Of a stretch of 17,940 nt of DNA, positions 17,851 through 17,940 are shown piece by piece. The notes below the pieces were generated by a model. The model searched no databases. It was not told the origin of the DNA and worked only from the letters and a program-made list of their open reading frames with translations. The stretch covers positions 1-17,940 of the forward strand of contig CAZSSJ010000020.1 in assembly GCA_964609775.1 (NCBI GenBank), written 5' to 3'. Source of the stretch: CAZNUP01 sp964609775. Its GTDB lineage: Bacteria; Patescibacteriota; Microgenomatia; JAMCZE01. Numbering within the stretch: position 1 is the stretch's first letter; every line of letters begins with the position of its first letter. Both the position numbers and the translations under genes were made by a program.

Positions 17851-17940
17851 TAATCGGCAACTCCGGCCGGACTTAAAATATCCCTTTGCAGCGCTGTCTG
17901 CGGAGGGGGGCGCAGCCAGCGCTGCCCCCAATTCTGCTTC
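17851..17940 (-). repeat. Right arm of the inverted repeat (runs off the window)
   Basis: This is the shorter copy of the repeat, without the REP-like insertion. Read on the plus strand it would encode NRQLRPDLKYPFAALSAEGG, almost the same peptide as the recombinase tail. It may therefore be the 3' remnant of a second recombinase-type gene in opposite orientation, or simply a repeat whose frame happens to be open. Confidence 0.8.

Larger units (their letters stand above)
16253..17940. mobile_element. Recombinase cassette bounded by inverted repeats
   Basis: The serine recombinase gene is enclosed by inverted copies of one repeat, at 16253-16366 and 17851-17940, with only about 90 nt between the gene start and the right arm. 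The interior is visibly AT-rich compared with the preceding ribosomal operon. The right arm runs to the window edge, so the true boundary is unknown. No other cargo gene is present. It could be an integrated element, an invertible segment, or a recombinase gene flanked by dispersed repeats. Confidence 0.5.

Overview
This window looks like a scaffold from a Candidate Phyla Radiation (Patescibacteria) genome, probably the Microgenomates group. The assignment rests on gene content and style, not on a search. The supporting signs are two FemAB-type transferases side by side, a large actin-fold/baseplate-J membrane protein of a kind I associate with Microgenomates, a class E-like sortase, very short spacers, few Shine-Dalgarno (SD) sites, and several start codons only 6-8 nt downstream of a -10-like hexamer. 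A run of 10 N inside rpoC shows that two contigs were scaffolded.

Layout. 1-200: the 3' end of a major facilitator (MFS) transporter with at least one frame break. 197-2166 (minus): two tandem FemAB-like aminoacyltransferase genes, transcribed divergently from everything that follows. 2227-5327 (plus): the actin-like/baseplate-J-like membrane protein and a sortase. 5350-6901: ruvX, a small zinc-ribbon gene and an MltG-type transglycosylase. The zinc-ribbon and mltG genes are tightly coupled, and mltG starts at a TTG with a strong SD. 6908-7668: a possible YdcF/DUF218-like gene broken by a -1 frame change at a slippery GGGAAAAAAT. 7701-16101: a promoter, a structured leader, then rpoB-rpoC-rpsL-rpsG. 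16192-17760 (minus): a large serine recombinase, in visibly more AT-rich DNA, lying between inverted copies of a repeat of about 90 nt.

How the genes fit together. The left half is an envelope neighbourhood: FemAB enzymes are expected to add bridge amino acids to lipid II, MltG cleaves nascent glycan strands, and the sortase cuts or attaches surface proteins. The right half is the core transcription and translation (str-type) cluster. The recombinase cassette sits directly after rpsG, where fusA or tuf is often found, and it runs into a short leaderless ORF that may be a truncated gene.

The observations most worth following up are the inverted-repeat recombinase cassette, in which one arm carries an extra 20-nt palindrome-like element that recurs inside a FemAB gene; the repeated leaderless-promoter layout; the slippery frameshift; the rpoB leader; and rifampicin-pocket substitutions in RpoB. 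I see no CRISPR array and no complete rRNA or tRNA gene. No gene-free stretch exceeds about 200 nt.
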